From contig NZ_CP086136.1 in assembly GCF_017565645.3 (NCBI RefSeq), positions 8,477,501-8,541,500 on the forward strand: DNA of 64,000 bases, read 5' to 3'. Origin of the DNA: Bradyrhizobium barranii subsp. barranii. GTDB lineage: Bacteria > Pseudomonadota > Alphaproteobacteria > Rhizobiales > Xanthobacteraceae. Below the pieces are notes generated by a model that saw only the letters and a list, made by a program, of their open reading frames with translations, ran no database searches and had not been told where the DNA came from. Positions 9,861 to 21,262 of this stretch are shown one piece after another (the first letter of the stretch is position 1; each line of letters starts with the position of its first letter). The position numbers and the translations under genes were made by a program.

Positions 9861-11675
9861 TTACTTCGACCGCTGCACCGCCGGCTTCTCGCTCTCCTGC
9901 CTCGCGGCCGAGAGATTGTGCGCGGTGTTGATCAGCGCGATGTGGGTCAAGGCCTGCGGGAAATTGCCGGTCTGGCGCCGGGCGCCTGAATCATATTCTT
10001 CAGCCAGGAGGCCGACATCGTTCGCGATGCCGACCACGCGGTCGAGCAAGGCTTGCGCCTTGTCGAGATCGCCCGCCAGCACATGCGCGTCGGCCAGCCA
10101 CAGGCTGCACGCCAGGAACGCGCCCTCGATCGGCTGCGTCTCCTCGGACACTTCGCGCGGATCGTGGCGCAGCACAAAACCGTCGCGCATCATGTGTTTC
10201 TCGACGGCGGCGATGGTGCCCCGAATGCGCGGGTCCGATGGCGGCAGGAAGCCGACGGCCGGCAGCAGCAGCACGCTGGCATCGAGCAGCTTTGAACCAT
10301 AGAAGTCGACGAAGGCATTCTCCTCTGCGTCAAATCCCTTGTTGCAGACATCGCGATGAATGGCTTCGCGCAGGGCACGCCAATGCAGGAGCGGCGCCTT
10401 GAAGCCAAAGGTCTCGGCGCTCTTGATGCCGCGGTCGAAGGCGACCCAGGTCATGACCTTGGAGAACACGTAGTGCTTCGGCTGTCCACGCAGCTCCCAG
10501 ATGCCGTTGTCGGGATGGTCCCAGACCTCGGCGAGATGGTTGAGCACGGCGCATTCCAGCGCCCAGGTCGTCTCGTCGTCGAGCTTGAGCTTGAGCTTGA
10601 GCTTGGCCATGCGCGACTGATGGAAGGCGTCGATCAGTTCGCCGTAGACGTCGAGCTGGAGCTGCGCATGCGCGGCGTTGCCGATGCGCACCGGCTGGGC
10701 GCCCTCATAACCGTCGAGCCAGCCCGCTTCCCATTCCAGCAGACGCCGCTGGCCCCAGATGCCGTACATGATCTGCATGTTCGCCGGCGAGCCTGCCGCC
10801 GCGCGCAGCAGCCAATTGTGCCAGGCCAATGCTTCCTCGGTGTAACCCGAGTTCATCAGCGCCAGCAGCGTGAAGGTCGCATCGCGCAGCCAGCAGAAGC
10901 GGTAATCCCAATTCCTCGCGCCGCCGAGCTTTTCCGGCAACGAGGTGGTGGGCGCCGCAACGATGCCGCCGGTGGGGGCGAAGGTCAGCGCCTTCAGCGT
11001 GATCAGCGAGCGTACGATCAGATCGTGATATTCGCCGTCGCGGGTGCAGCGGCTGCACCATTCGTCCCAGAATTTCGCGGTCTCCTGGAAGGCGATCTCC
11101 GGATCGATCGGCACGGGCGGATCGAGATGCGAGGGGCCGTAGGTCAGCACGAACGGCACGGTCTCACCCGCCTTCACGTCGAAGTCGGAGACCGTGGTGA
11201 GATCCTCGCCGCGGGTCTCCACCGGGGTGCGCAGCACCGTCATGTCCTGGCCGGCGATCGCCAGCAGCGAATGGTCGATGCGTCGCACCCAGGGAATGTC
11301 GACGCCGAAGCCGAAGCGGATGACAAGCTCCATCCGCATCTTCACCGTGCCGCTGAGGCCGCGGACCAGCCGCACGATGTCGGAGGCCTTGCCGCGCGGC
11401 GGCATGAAGTCGATCAGCGCAACGGTGCCGCTCCTGGTCTCGAAGCGCGTTTCGAGGATGAGGGTGTTGCCGAGATAGCGGCGCGAGATGGAGGTGATGT
11501 CCTCGCCCGGCGCGATCAGCCACCGGCCGTTCTTGTGCGTGCCGAGGATCGCGGCAAAGCAGGCATCGGAATCGAAGGCCGGCCAGCACAGCCAGTCGAT
11601 CGAGCCGTCGCGCCCGACCAGCGCTGCGGTCTCGCAATCGCCGATCAGCGCATAGTCCTCGATCCTCTGAGCCAA
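9861..11675 (-). CDS. Glycoside hydrolase family 15 protein (glucoamylase / trehalase-like)
   Basis: 604 residues. The N-terminal region (IGDCETAALVGRDGSIDWLC) is the beta-sandwich typical of bacterial and archaeal GH15 enzymes, followed by an (alpha/alpha)6 barrel with FCWLRDATFTLLAL. The general acid segment GIWELRG and the base region IEGAFLACSLWL are both present, so it looks catalytically intact. Members hydrolyse maltooligosaccharides, trehalose or glucuronosyl linkages; the trehalose/glucan context favours glucose release from these. The start codon is TTG at 11675 and the ribosome site is weak. It lies 30 bp downstream of malQ. A short hexanucleotide repeat encoding LKLKLK occurs inside it. 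Confidence 0.9.
   Translation of the reverse strand: MAQRIEDYALIGDCETAALVGRDGSIDWLCWPAFDSDACFAAILGTHKNGRWLIAPGEDITSISRRYLGNTLILETRFETRSGTVALIDFMPPRGKASDIVRLVRGLSGTVKMRMELVIRFGFGVDIPWVRRIDHSLLAIAGQDMTVLRTPVETRGEDLTTVSDFDVKAGETVPFVLTYGPSHLDPPVPIDPEIAFQETAKFWDEWCSRCTRDGEYHDLIVRSLITLKALTFAPTGGIVAAPTTSLPEKLGGARNWDYRFCWLRDATFTLLALMNSGYTEEALAWHNWLLRAAAGSPANMQIMYGIWGQRRLLEWEAGWLDGYEGAQPVRIGNAAHAQLQLDVYGELIDAFHQSRMAKLKLKLKLDDETTWALECAVLNHLAEVWDHPDNGIWELRGQPKHYVFSKVMTWVAFDRGIKSAETFGFKAPLLHWRALREAIHRDVCNKGFDAEENAFVDFYGSKLLDASVLLLPAVGFLPPSDPRIRGTIAAVEKHMMRDGFVLRHDPREVSEETQPIEGAFLACSLWLADAHVLAGDLDKAQALLDRVVGIANDVGLLAEEYDSGARRQTGNFPQALTHIALINTAHNLSAARQESEKPAVQRSK
10581..10604. repeat. (GAGCTT)x4 short tandem repeat inside the GH15 gene
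   Basis: Four exact tandem copies of GAGCTT. On the coding (minus) strand each copy adds a Leu-Lys pair in a solvent-type helix. Copy-number change would be in frame, adding or removing two residues, so it should not act as an on/off switch. Confidence 0.85.
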
Positions 11676-11705
11676 TGTGTCACGAGCCCCGGAAAATCCG
11701 CCGTT

Positions 11706-13667
11706 TCAACTCCCGCCGGTCAACGAGCGTTCCCGCGTCGCCGCCTTCAAGGCCGTAACATCGACCTTGGCGGCGATCTTGTCGAGCGCCACCGGCAGGC
11801 GCTGGCGCCAGTTCGGATGCTCATCGATCGTACCGGGAATGTTGGGCTGGTCAATCACGCCGAGCAGATCCTCCAGCGACACCGCCAGCAGACGCGACGG
11901 CGTCCGCGACAGGAAGGCAAGCACCGAATAGAGATCGTTGGCGTTGATGCCGTTCTGGCGCAGGATCTCGTCGAGCCTGCCGAGCGCATCCCAGCGCGCC
12001 TGGTCGTTCTCGCCGGGGTCGAGCCCGAGCGAGCGCTTCATCTTGAGATCGCTGAAGGAGCGCCAGCCGGCGTAGGTGCACAGATCATGCGTGTTCAGCG
12101 TGACCAGCGCGTTGGGCCGGTAATGGTCGGCATTGCGGAAGCGGCCGGCATCGTCGCGCTCGAACATCATGACGAGGTAGGACCAGATGCCGAAATCCTG
12201 CATGGTCTCGCGGAAACCTTCCGGCACGGTGCCGAGGTCCTCGCCGATCACGATGCATTTGTGCGCCGCGCTCTCGCGCACCACGGCGCCGAGCAACGCC
12301 TCGAACGGCATCTGCACATAGGCGCCGTTGTCCGGCTTGAAGCCGCGCGGCACCAGATACAGCCGCTTCAAGCCCAGCACGTGATCGAGCCGGATCGCGC
12401 CGGCATGGCGCATCGAGGCGGCCAACATGTCGGCGAATGGCACGAAGGATTGCGCCTCCAGACCACCGGCATTGAAGCCGGCAAGGCCCCAATCCTGTCC
12501 GACGGTGTTGAGCACGTCGGGCGGCGCGCCGACGGCGAGATGGCGCGAAATCGCCATCTGCTCGTTCCAGGCGTCGAAGCCGTTGGACTGCACGCCGACG
12601 GCGACGTCGAGATAGAGCCCGACGCGCATGCCCAGCAGGCCGGCCAATTCCTTGGCGGCATGCAATTGGCTATCGGCCGTCCATTGCACGAATTCGACGA
12701 ACTCGACCTCGCGCTTGTCGGGACCGTTGCGGAGCTCGGCGCATTTGGCTTCATCCGGCTGCTGCCACTCTTGCGGCCACTCCCACCAAGGCCCGGAGAA
12801 GCGATGCCGCAGCACCTCGAAGCAGGCAAAGCGGGACAACAGCGGCGCGCGGTCCGCGCGGAAGGCGTCGAATTCCTTGCGGCGCGCCTCGCTCGCGCTT
12901 GTCACGAAACTGTTGTAGGCGGCGCGCAGGCCGAGCCATTTCAGCGCCGCCATGTCCGCATAGGGCACGCGATCGCCTTCGCGCAGCCGCGCGGCGGTCG
13001 CAGCCGCGTCGGGGACGAGGTCGGCGGAAAATTCCGGGATCGCCTCGACGTCGATATAGAGCGGGTTGAGAAACAGCCGGCTGTTCGGCGAATAGGGGCT
13101 GCAATCGGCGGGGTGGTTGTCGAACAGGACATGCAGCGGATTGAGCCCGACGCCATCGGCGCCGAGCTGCCTGGCGAGCCGAACGAGATCGGCGAGGTCG
13201 GTGAAATCGCCAATGCCCCAATTGCGGTCCGAGCGGACGCTGTAGAGCTGCACGGCAAGCAGCCAGCCACGGGCGAAATCGCCGCCGAAGGCGCGTTCGG
13301 GCGCCACGATCATCGGCACCTCTTCCGCAACACCCTTGGCATCGGTCAGCGTCAACCGGTGATAACCGAGCGGCAGGCCGGCGGGCCAGGCGATCACGGG
13401 CTCGTGGGTCTCGCCTTGCGCGATCACATTGCCGTTTGCGCGCAATGTCCATTGCAGCGGCGGCGCGCCGATTGTCCTCAATTCGGTGCGCGGATGTCCC
13501 AGGGCGCGCACCACCACGGGCCCGCCGACGAAGCGGTAAACCCGCTTCTCCGGCAGGGCCTCGAGGATGGATTTGAGGGCCACGGGATCGGTGACCCGCA
13601 GCTTTCCGAGGGCATCGACGAATTCGGACTGAACGCCCTTGATCCGGGCTTGAGCTAAAAGATCCAT
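11706..13667 (-). CDS. malQ: 4-alpha-glucanotransferase (amylomaltase, GH77)
   Basis: 653 residues. It transfers maltooligosyl units between alpha-1,4-glucans, releasing glucose. The catalytic triad is visible: the nucleophile in AGAIRLDHVLGL, the general acid/base in CIVIGEDLGTVPEGF and the third carboxylate in LNTHDLCTYAGW. A long N-terminal domain before the barrel is typical of proteobacterial MalQ. The ATG at 13667 has only a weak ribosome site. It is transcribed divergently from the GlgE-like operon and leads a two-gene unit with the GH15 enzyme. Confidence 0.94.
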   Translation of the reverse strand: MDLLAQARIKGVQSEFVDALGKLRVTDPVALKSILEALPEKRVYRFVGGPVVVRALGHPRTELRTIGAPPLQWTLRANGNVIAQGETHEPVIAWPAGLPLGYHRLTLTDAKGVAEEVPMIVAPERAFGGDFARGWLLAVQLYSVRSDRNWGIGDFTDLADLVRLARQLGADGVGLNPLHVLFDNHPADCSPYSPNSRLFLNPLYIDVEAIPEFSADLVPDAAATAARLREGDRVPYADMAALKWLGLRAAYNSFVTSASEARRKEFDAFRADRAPLLSRFACFEVLRHRFSGPWWEWPQEWQQPDEAKCAELRNGPDKREVEFVEFVQWTADSQLHAAKELAGLLGMRVGLYLDVAVGVQSNGFDAWNEQMAISRHLAVGAPPDVLNTVGQDWGLAGFNAGGLEAQSFVPFADMLAASMRHAGAIRLDHVLGLKRLYLVPRGFKPDNGAYVQMPFEALLGAVVRESAAHKCIVIGEDLGTVPEGFRETMQDFGIWSYLVMMFERDDAGRFRNADHYRPNALVTLNTHDLCTYAGWRSFSDLKMKRSLGLDPGENDQARWDALGRLDEILRQNGINANDLYSVLAFLSRTPSRLLAVSLEDLLGVIDQPNIPGTIDEHPNWRQRLPVALDKIAAKVDVTALKAATRERSLTGGS

Positions 13668-13871
13668 TCGGCACGCAGCTTGCAGGCCGTCATCCGGCCG
13701 GGGGCAGGGAATTTAACGAGGTCGTGGAAGAGGTTAGTCAGGGCTAACTCGCAGACCGTGCCAGCCGTTCCCAAGGGAACCAATGACACACAAGCGGCTT
13801 TCTATATTGGTATCAAGCGTAGGTTCCCGACAAGGGAAACGGGCTCCTGCTTTCTTGTCAATGGCATCACC
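13668..13871. promoter_or_regulatory. Divergent promoter region between malQ and the glgE-like operon
   Basis: About 200 bases separate the two start codons and must hold both promoters. The stretch is less GC-rich than its flanks (for example TTTCTATATTGGTATCAAGC around 13799). I cannot assign -35/-10 boxes or an operator with confidence. Confidence 0.45.
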
Positions 13872-15818
13872 GTGAACAAGACAATTCAAACTGTCGAGAG
13901 TGCCGCAGCCGGCGGCGCTTTCCTCATCGAAGATATCTATCCCTCGATCGACGGCGGCCGTTTCGCCGTGAAGCGTATTGCGGGCGAACGGGTCGACGTC
14001 TGGGCGGACATCTATCGCGACGGCGACGCGGTGATCGGTGCCGCACTGATCTGGCGAGGAGAGCAGGACCGGGAATGGCGGAGCGAGCCGATGATCCATC
14101 ACGGCAATGACCGCTGGTCCGGCGCGTTCACCCCCGTCGAGCCCGGCCAATATGTCTATGCGATCGAAGCGTGGACCGACGAGTTCGCCACCTGGTCGCA
14201 CGGGGTTGAGCGCAAGCGGCGCGCCGGTGCGGACGTCAGCCTCGACGCGATCGAGGGCGCCGGCCTCCTGACCAAGGCACATGGCGCCCGGCAGGACGCC
14301 GCGGCGGTCATCGTGAAGCAATGCGAGGACTATCTTCAGACCGGCGATGTCGGCTCGCTGCTTGCAGCCGATCTCGGCGCGGCCATGGCCGAGAGCCAGT
14401 CACGGCCCGACCTGACCCGCTCGCAGAACTTCCCGCTGATCGTCGACCGCGACAAAGCGCGCTTCGGCGCCTGGTATCAGATGATGCCGCGCAGCCAGAG
14501 CCAGAGTCCCGGCCGGCATGGCACGCTGCGTGACTGCATCGCGCGCGTGCCCGACATCGCCGCGATGGGCTTTGACGTGCTCTACTTCACGCCCATCCAC
14601 CCCATTGGCCGCACCCGCCGCAAGGGCCGCAACAATGCGCCGGTGGCGACCGAAGGCGATCCCGGCTCGCCCTATGCGATCGGCACGGCCGAGGGCGGGC
14701 ACGATGCACTGCATCCCGAGCTCGGCACGATCGAGGATTTCCGCGCGCTGGTCGCGACCTGTCTCGAATACGGCCTCGAGCTCGCGCTCGACTTCGCCGT
14801 GCAATGCTCGCCGGACCATCCCTGGCTGACGCAGCATCCGGAATGGTTCAAATGGCGGCCGGACCGCTCGGTGCGGACGGCGGATGATCCCTATTCGGAC
14901 ATCGTCATCCCCGATTTCGCCTCCGTCGACCGGGCCGGGCTGTGGAACGCGTTTCGCGATGCCATGCTGTTCTGGATCGACCACGGCGTCACCATCTTCG
15001 CCATCGACAATCACGACACCGCGCCGCTTCCGTTCTGGGAGTGGCTGATCAGCGACATCCGCCGCCGCCATCCCGAGGTGATCCTGTTCTCCAAGACCTT
15101 TGCGCGGCCGAAGCTGATGAAGGGCCTCGCCAAGCTTGGCTTTGCACAGTCCTTCAGCTATTTCCCCTGGCGCACGGCGAAGTGGGAGCTGGAGCAATAT
15201 CTGGGCGAGCTGACCCGCTATCCCGAGCGCGATTTCTACCGGGCGAACCTGTTCGTGAGCACGCCCGACCTGCTGCCCTATCATCTCCAGGGCGGTGAGC
15301 CCTGGGCGTTCAAGTCGCGGGTCGCGCTGGCCGCGACGCTGTCCGGCAGTTACGGCATCTACAGCGGGTTCGAGCTGCTGGAGCATGACGCGATTCCCGG
15401 CCGCGAAGAATATCTTGATTCCGAGAAATACCAGATCAAGCCGCGCGACTGGGACCGGCCCGGCAACATCAAGACCTACATCGCCGCGCTCAATCGCATC
15501 CGCAACGATAACGCCGCGCTTCAGCAAACGGAGAATCTGCGCTTCCTCGGCGTCGAGGACGGCGAGACGATCGCCTTTGCCAAGGAGGCGGCCGATCCAG
15601 CCAACACCGTCGTCGCGGTCATCGCCCTCTCGGGCCATGTCCGCGAAGTCTGGTTGCCGCTGGGCGACCTCACCATCGACGCCGGCGACGCACGCCGCCA
15701 CGTCACCGCACTCGAAAATCTCATCACAGGCGAACTGTCCCGCATCGAATGGGGCGGGATCAGATTATATATCGATCCCGACCGCGACCCGGCGCCGCTG
15801 TTCCGCTGCCTGGCGTAA
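13872..15818 (+). CDS. GlgE-like maltosyltransferase-family protein with degenerate active site
   Basis: About 648 residues if started at the GTG at 13872. A frame opening at 13680 exists but its extra residues do not look like GlgE. The fold matches GlgE (GH13_3), with an N-terminal maltosyltransferase domain and a barrel containing [55 protein letters not shown] and [11 protein letters not shown]. GlgE extends alpha-glucans from maltose-1-phosphate. Here FRVDNPHT reads FAIDNHDT (Arg to Ala, nucleophile Asp about residue 379 kept), and the acid/base motif SEAFTRP or AEAFTRP reads SKTFARP (Glu to Lys, about residue 408, codon AAG at 15093). The ENPPKKYQDI phosphate-binding stretch is replaced by ADDPYSDI. 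It may be non-catalytic or of altered function. treS follows 10 bp downstream. Confidence 0.85.
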   Translation: MNKTIQTVESAAAGGAFLIEDIYPSIDGGRFAVKRIAGERVDVWADIYRDGDAVIGAALIWRGEQDREWRSEPMIHHGNDRWSGAFTPVEPGQYVYAIEAWTDEFATWSHGVERKRRAGADVSLDAIEGAGLLTKAHGARQDAAAVIVKQCEDYLQTGDVGSLLAADLGAAMAESQSRPDLTRSQNFPLIVDRDKARFGAWYQMMPRSQSQSPGRHGTLRDCIARVPDIAAMGFDVLYFTPIHPIGRTRRKGRNNAPVATEGDPGSPYAIGTAEGGHDALHPELGTIEDFRALVATCLEYGLELALDFAVQCSPDHPWLTQHPEWFKWRPDRSVRTADDPYSDIVIPDFASVDRAGLWNAFRDAMLFWIDHGVTIFAIDNHDTAPLPFWEWLISDIRRRHPEVILFSKTFARPKLMKGLAKLGFAQSFSYFPWRTAKWELEQYLGELTRYPERDFYRANLFVSTPDLLPYHLQGGEPWAFKSRVALAATLSGSYGIYSGFELLEHDAIPGREEYLDSEKYQIKPRDWDRPGNIKTYIAALNRIRNDNAALQQTENLRFLGVEDGETIAFAKEAADPANTVVAVIALSGHVREVWLPLGDLTIDAGDARRHVTALENLITGELSRIEWGGIRLYIDPDRDPAPLFRCLA

Positions 15819-15828
15819 GGATCACGCC

Positions 15829-18800
15829 ATGAATGTTTTGTCTTCCGTCGACACCCAAAAAGCCGAGGTAGCCGAGATCGTGGATGAACTCTGGTACAAG
15901 GACGCCATCATCTACCAGCTCCACGTCAAGGCGTTTGCCGACAGTAACCATGACGGCATCGGCGATTTCGCCGGACTGACCGAGAAGCTGCCCTATCTCC
16001 AAGAGCTCGGCGTCACCGCGCTATGGCTATTGCCGTTCTATCCATCGCCCGGGCGCGACGACGGCTACGACATCGCCGACTACGGCTCGGTCAATCCCGA
16101 TTTCGGGACGATGAAGGACTTCAAGCGCTTCATCCAGGAAGCGCAGAAGCGCGGCCTGCGCGTCATCACCGAGCTCGTCGTCAATCACACCTCCGACCAG
16201 CACAAATGGTTCAAGCGCGCGCGCCGCAGCCATCCGGGCTCGAGCGCCCGCAACTGGTATGTCTGGAGCGACACCGACCAGAAATACCAGGGCACGCGGA
16301 TCATCTTCACCGACACCGAGAAGTCGAACTGGACCTGGGACCACGAGGCCGGGGCGTTCTACTGGCACCGCTTCTTCTCGCACCAGCCGGACCTCAATTT
16401 CGACAATCCGCGCGTGGTCAGCGCGCTCATCCAGGTGATGAAACGCTGGCTGGATGCCGGCGTCGACGGATTCCGCCTCGACGCCATTCCCTATCTCTGC
16501 GAACGCGACGGCACCAACAACGAGAACCTTCCGGAGACGCATGCGATCATCAAGCGCCTGCGCCAGGAACTGGACTCCTACTCCAAGGGCAAGCTGCTAC
16601 TGGCCGAGGCCAATCAATGGCCGGAGGACGTGCAGGAATATTTCGGCCGCGGCGACGAGTGCCACATGGCCTACCACTTCCCGCTGATGCCGCGCATCTA
16701 CATGGCGATCGCGCAGGAAGACCGCTTTCCGATCACCGACATCTTGCGCCAGACGCCGGACATTCCCGCAAGCTGCCAATGGGCGCTGTTCCTGCGCAAC
16801 CATGACGAGCTGACGCTGGAGATGGTCACCGACGTCGAGCGCGACTATCTCTGGACCACCTACGCCAACGATCCCCGCGCCCGCATCAATGTCGGCATCC
16901 GCCGGCGCCTCGCGCCGCTGATGGACAATGACCGCCGCAAGATCGAGCTGATGAACTCGCTGCTGCTGTCATTCCCGGGCACGCCGATCATCTATTACGG
17001 CGACGAGATCGGCATGGGCGACAACATCTATCTCGGCGACCGCAACGGTGTGCGCACGCCGATGCAGTGGAGCCCGGACCGCAATGGCGGCTTTTCCCGC
17101 TGCGATCCCGCCCGTCTCTACGCGCCGCTGATCATGGACCCCGTCTACGGCTACGAGTCGGTGAACGTGGAGGCGCAGTCGCGCAGCCTGTCCTCGCTGC
17201 TCAGCGCCACCAAGCGCCTGATCTCGGTGCGCAAATCGACCCTCGCCTTCGGCCGCGGCACCATGACCTTCATTCGCCCGGCCAACCGCGCCGTGCTGGC
17301 CTATGTCCGGCAGTACAACGACGAGGTGATCCTGTGCGTCGCCAACCTCTCGCGCGCAGCCCAGGCGACCGAGCTCGATCTGTCGCCGTGGAAGGACCGC
17401 ATTCCGCAGGAGATGCTCGGACGCACGCGTTTTCCGCCAATCGGCGAGGTGCCCTACATGATCACGCTGGGGCCCTACGGCTTCTACTGGTTCCAGCTCA
17501 CCGAGCGCAACAAGTCCGAGCCGGTGACGCCGCGCGCGGTGCCTGAGTTCGAGACGCTGGTGGTGCCGGTCAATTCGACCTGGGTGTCGCTGGCGCGCGA
17601 GCGCGGCGTGTTCGAGCATGAGGTGCTGCCAGGCTTCCTGTCGCGCACGCGCTGGTATCCCGAGCAAGATCCCAAGCAGATCAAGCCGACGCTGACCTCG
17701 GCGGTGCCGTTCTGCGACATCGGCGACAACAGGCCCTGGATCGCGGTCTTCGAAACCCCGCAACAGGATGCCACGGCGCGCTACGTGCTGCCGATGCAGA
17801 TCGAATGGGTGCGCTTCGACCGCGAACGCTTCAACCCGAAGGCGCTCGCCGCCGTGCGTCAGGGCGCGCGCGAAGGTACCTTGCTCGACGTTGCGACCGA
17901 GCAGATCTTCATCGGCCTGTTCCTGCGCAATCTGTCGCAGAATCTGGTGGTGGAAGAGAACAATCTGCGCCTGGAGTTCAAGGCGACCAGCCGGTTCGCC
18001 GATTACATCATCAAGGAGCCCGAGCGCATCCGCGCCATCGAGCAGTCGAACAGCACGGCGCTGGTCGACAACCAGTACGTCGCCAAGATCTATCGCCAGC
18101 TCGAAGGCGGCATCAATCCCGAGATCGAGATCGGCTCCTACCTCACCGACGTCGCGCACTTTGCCAATACGCCGGCGCTGCTCGGCAGCGTCGAGCTGGT
18201 CGAAGGTAACAGAAGCAGTGCGGTCGGCGTGCTGCACGCCTATGTCGAAAACCAGGGCGACGGCTGGGCCGTCACCACGGGTTATCTCGACCGCTATATC
18301 GACGAGCAGCGGTTGGCGCCGATGAGCGAAGCGCCCCGAGAGACCCAGGAGCAGGCGCCTTACCTGCACTTCATGGCGCAGATCGGCCGGCGGCTCGCCG
18401 AGCTGCATGTGGCTCTCGCCGCCGCAAGGCCCGATGATCTCGCGCCGGAGCCGATCGGCCCCGCACAGGTCGAGCGCTGGGCATCCGGGCTCACGGCACG
18501 GGCCGAGCGGATCTTCGAACGGCTGGCCGACAGCCGCGACGGCCTGCGCGAAGCCGACCGGCCTCTGATCGACCAGCTCGTCGCGGTGCGCGCGACCCTG
18601 CCCGACCACCTCAATGCGCTCTTGCCATCCGACATCGGCGGGTTGAACATCCGTCATCATGGCGACTTCCGCCTCGGGCAAATTCTGATCGTGAAGGACG
18701 ATATCTTCATCATCGACTTCGACGGCGATCCGCGTCTGCCGCTGGCCGACAAGCGGCGCAAGGCACCGGCCGCACGCGACGTCGCCGGCCTGATCCGCTC

Positions 18801-19119
18801 GATTGAGTTTTCGGTTAACACAGCGCTTAGCCGCGCGCTGACGGGCGCATCCGACGAGCAGGACCGGCTCGCGGCCGCACTCGGCGAATGGCGCGAACGC
18901 TCCGCCGCGACATTCCTTAACGCTTACCGCGAAGCCATGACCGATCGTCGGCTGTGGCCGGAAGATCGGCAATCCGCGGACGGCCTGTTAAGGTTTTTCC
19001 TGCTTGATCAAGCCTTCGACGAAGTAGAGTACGAGCTGTCCCACCGGCCTGAGGAGCTCCGTGCGCCGCTGACCGGACTGCTTCGCATTCTGTCCAATGA
19101 GAGCGAAGCCCATGCCTAA
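15829..19119 (+). CDS. treS: Trehalose synthase (TreS) - maltokinase fusion
   Basis: 1096 residues starting at ATG 15829 after an AAGGA ribosome site; the open frame extends upstream but only as antisense-like sequence over the previous gene. Residues about 20-560 are GH13_16 TreS, interconverting trehalose and maltose. The triad is intact: [23 protein letters not shown] and [11 protein letters not shown]. Residues about 600-1090 are a Pep2/maltokinase domain phosphorylating maltose to maltose-1-phosphate, with an aminoglycoside-phosphotransferase-type loop ([12 protein letters not shown] near residue 940) and IIDFDGDP near 963. One chain therefore converts trehalose to maltose-1-phosphate. 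The 3' end overlaps glgB. Confidence 0.95.
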   Translation: MNVLSSVDTQKAEVAEIVDELWYKDAIIYQLHVKAFADSNHDGIGDFAGLTEKLPYLQELGVTALWLLPFYPSPGRDDGYDIADYGSVNPDFGTMKDFKRFIQEAQKRGLRVITELVVNHTSDQHKWFKRARRSHPGSSARNWYVWSDTDQKYQGTRIIFTDTEKSNWTWDHEAGAFYWHRFFSHQPDLNFDNPRVVSALIQVMKRWLDAGVDGFRLDAIPYLCERDGTNNENLPETHAIIKRLRQELDSYSKGKLLLAEANQWPEDVQEYFGRGDECHMAYHFPLMPRIYMAIAQEDRFPITDILRQTPDIPASCQWALFLRNHDELTLEMVTDVERDYLWTTYANDPRARINVGIRRRLAPLMDNDRRKIELMNSLLLSFPGTPIIYYGDEIGMGDNIYLGDRNGVRTPMQWSPDRNGGFSRCDPARLYAPLIMDPVYGYESVNVEAQSRSLSSLLSATKRLISVRKSTLAFGRGTMTFIRPANRAVLAYVRQYNDEVILCVANLSRAAQATELDLSPWKDRIPQEMLGRTRFPPIGEVPYMITLGPYGFYWFQLTERNKSEPVTPRAVPEFETLVVPVNSTWVSLARERGVFEHEVLPGFLSRTRWYPEQDPKQIKPTLTSAVPFCDIGDNRPWIAVFETPQQDATARYVLPMQIEWVRFDRERFNPKALAAVRQGAREGTLLDVATEQIFIGLFLRNLSQNLVVEENNLRLEFKATSRFADYIIKEPERIRAIEQSNSTALVDNQYVAKIYRQLEGGINPEIEIGSYLTDVAHFANTPALLGSVELVEGNRSSAVGVLHAYVENQGDGWAVTTGYLDRYIDEQRLAPMSEAPRETQEQAPYLHFMAQIGRRLAELHVALAAARPDDLAPEPIGPAQVERWASGLTARAERIFERLADSRDGLREADRPLIDQLVAVRATLPDHLNALLPSDIGGLNIRHHGDFRLGQILIVKDDIFIIDFDGDPRLPLADKRRKAPAARDVAGLIRSIEFSVNTALSRALTGASDEQDRLAAALGEWRERSAATFLNAYREAMTDRRLWPEDRQSADGLLRFFLLDQAFDEVEYELSHRPEELRAPLTGLLRILSNESEAHA

Positions 19120-21259
19120 ACTGCCAGCCGAGGCCTACGCGATCATCGAGGGCCGCCACCCCGACCCTTTCCATTATCTCGGGTTGCATCCCGAGGGTGG
19201 CAAGAGCGTGGTGCGCGCGTTCCTCCCCGAGGCCACCAATGTCGAGGCGGTGGGCGAACATGGCGAGGTGGCGAAGCTCGATCGCGTCCACGCTTCCGGC
19301 CTGTTCATCGGCGCCTTGCCGAACGGCTCGAAGCGCTATCAGCTCCGCGCCAGGTTCGGCGACAACATCGTCGAGTTCGAGGACGCTTATCGCTTCCCGC
19401 CGATCCTGACCGATTTCGATCTCTATCTGCTCGGCGAAGGCACCCATCAGCGCCTCTACGACAAGCTCGGCGCGCATCCGATGCGGCTCGAAGGCATCGA
19501 CGGCATCGGCTTCGTCGTGCTGGCGCCGAATGCGCGGCGCGTGTCCGTGGTCGGCGATTTCAATTTCTGGGACGCGCGGCGCCATCCGATGCGGGTCCGC
19601 GGTGCAGGTTATTGGGAATTGTTCATCCCGCACGCCAAGGGCGGCGACCACTACAAGTTCGATATCATCGGGCCGCACGGCCACCAGTTGCCGCTGAAGT
19701 CCGATCCCATGGCCTTTGCGAGCGAGGTGCGGCCGAAGACGGCTTCCATCGTGTTCGACGAGGCACATCTCGCGCGCCCGCGCCCGGCGCCGGATGGCAT
19801 CAACGCGCTCTCGGCGCCGATGTCGATCTACGAGGTCCATCTCGGCTCCTGGCGGCGCAAGAACGGCGGCGAATGGCTCACCTATCGCGAACTGGCCGAG
19901 CAGCTGCCGGCCTATGCTCGCGATATGGGCTTTACCCATCTCGAATTCCTGCCCGTCAGCGAGCATCCGTTCGACGGCTCCTGGGGCTATCAGCCGACCG
20001 GCCTCTATGCGCCGACCAGCCGCTTTGGCGGGCCTGAGGATTTTGCCGCGCTGGTCGATGCCTGCCATCGCGAGGGCGTCGGCGTGCTGCTCGACTGGGT
20101 GCCCGGCCATTTCCCCGACGATCCGCACGGCCTCGGCAGCTTTGACGGCACCTCGCTCTACGAGCATGCCAATCCGCTCCAGGGCCGCCACCTCGACTGG
20201 GGCACGCTGATCTACAATTACGGCCGCACCGAAGTGACGAACTTCCTGGTGTCGAACGCGCTGTTCTGGCTCGAGCGTTACGCGATCGACGGCCTGCGCG
20301 TCGATGCGGTCGCCTCCATGCTCTATCTCGACTACAGCCGCCCGCCGGGCGCCTGGATTCCGAACCAGTATGGCGGCCGCGAGAACATCGAGGCGATCGC
20401 GTTCCTGCGCCGCTTCAACACCGAATTGTTCGCGCGCTTCCCGCAGGCGACCACGGCGGCCGAGGAATCCACCGCGTGGCCGCAGGTCTCGCGCCCGGTC
20501 GAATTCGGCGGGCTCGGCTTCGGCTACAAGTGGAACATGGGCTGGATGCACGACACGCTGAACTACATCAGCAAGGATCCGATCCACCGCAAGCATCATC
20601 ACGGCGATATCCTGTTCGGCCTGCACTACGCTTTCTCGGAGAACTTCATCCTGCCGCTGTCGCATGACGAGGTCGTGCACGGCAAACGCTCGATCCTCGG
20701 CCGCATGCCCGGCGACGAATGGCAGCGCTTTGCGAATTTGCGCGCCTATTACAGCTTCATGTTCGGCCATCCCGGCAAGAAGCTGCTGTTCATGGGCGCG
20801 GAGATCGCGCAAAGCCGCGAATGGAATCACGACCAGTCGCTCGACTGGCACCTCCTCGAATACAAGTACCATTCCGGCATCCAGGCGCTGATCCGCGACC
20901 TCAACCGGCTCTATCGCGCGGTGCCGGCGCTGCACCAGATGGATTGCGATCAGGCCGGCTTCGAATGGCTGATCACGGATGACGCCAACCGCAACGTGTT
21001 CGCCTGGCTGCGCAAGGGATTCGACGAGCACGCACGGTGTCTCGTGATCATCAACTTCTCACCCAACGTCTATCGCAACTATCGCGTCCCCGTGCCCTTT
21101 GCCGGCAAGTGGAAAGAAGTGTTCAATTCGGACTCCGCCCATTACGGCGGCACCAATGTCGGGAACATCGGCGAGGTTCATGCCGCTGGCGGCAAGGCGC
21201 CCGAGCTTCGCCTTACCGTTCCGCCGCTCGCTGCGATCTTCCTCGTTCCGGAAAGCTGA
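19112..21259 (+). CDS. glgB: 1,4-alpha-glucan branching enzyme
   Basis: About 715 residues, normal for GlgB with its N-terminal CBM48 module. It introduces alpha-1,6 branches. The GH13 triad is intact: [23 protein letters not shown] and [11 protein letters not shown] prefer the ATG at 19112 ([12 protein letters not shown]), which overlaps the treS stop; another ATG at 19097 adds five residues. The overlap with treS and a 3-bp gap to glgX show a tightly packed operon. Confidence 0.95.
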   Translation: MPKLPAEAYAIIEGRHPDPFHYLGLHPEGGKSVVRAFLPEATNVEAVGEHGEVAKLDRVHASGLFIGALPNGSKRYQLRARFGDNIVEFEDAYRFPPILTDFDLYLLGEGTHQRLYDKLGAHPMRLEGIDGIGFVVLAPNARRVSVVGDFNFWDARRHPMRVRGAGYWELFIPHAKGGDHYKFDIIGPHGHQLPLKSDPMAFASEVRPKTASIVFDEAHLARPRPAPDGINALSAPMSIYEVHLGSWRRKNGGEWLTYRELAEQLPAYARDMGFTHLEFLPVSEHPFDGSWGYQPTGLYAPTSRFGGPEDFAALVDACHREGVGVLLDWVPGHFPDDPHGLGSFDGTSLYEHANPLQGRHLDWGTLIYNYGRTEVTNFLVSNALFWLERYAIDGLRVDAVASMLYLDYSRPPGAWIPNQYGGRENIEAIAFLRRFNTELFARFPQATTAAEESTAWPQVSRPVEFGGLGFGYKWNMGWMHDTLNYISKDPIHRKHHHGDILFGLHYAFSENFILPLSHDEVVHGKRSILGRMPGDEWQRFANLRAYYSFMFGHPGKKLLFMGAEIAQSREWNHDQSLDWHLLEYKYHSGIQALIRDLNRLYRAVPALHQMDCDQAGFEWLITDDANRNVFAWLRKGFDEHARCLVIINFSPNVYRNYRVPVPFAGKWKEVFNSDSAHYGGTNVGNIGEVHAAGGKAPELRLTVPPLAAIFLVPES

Positions 21260-21262
21260 CCG

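Noticed and set aside
10581..10604. Phase-variation switch in the GH15 gene
   Set aside because: The repeat unit is six bases, so copy changes stay in frame and would not turn the gene off.
10356..13658. Long open frame on the plus strand opposite the GH15 and malQ genes (1100 codons)
   Set aside because: It spans two real minus-strand genes and the gap between them, and has no recognisable domain or ribosome site.
15295..15828. Upstream extension of the treS frame
   Set aside because: It overlaps the glgE-like gene and is Ser/Arg-rich; the TreS family start and ribosome site are at 15829.
16969..18972. Long minus-strand frame opposite treS
   Set aside because: Mirror of a GC-rich coding gene; no motif.
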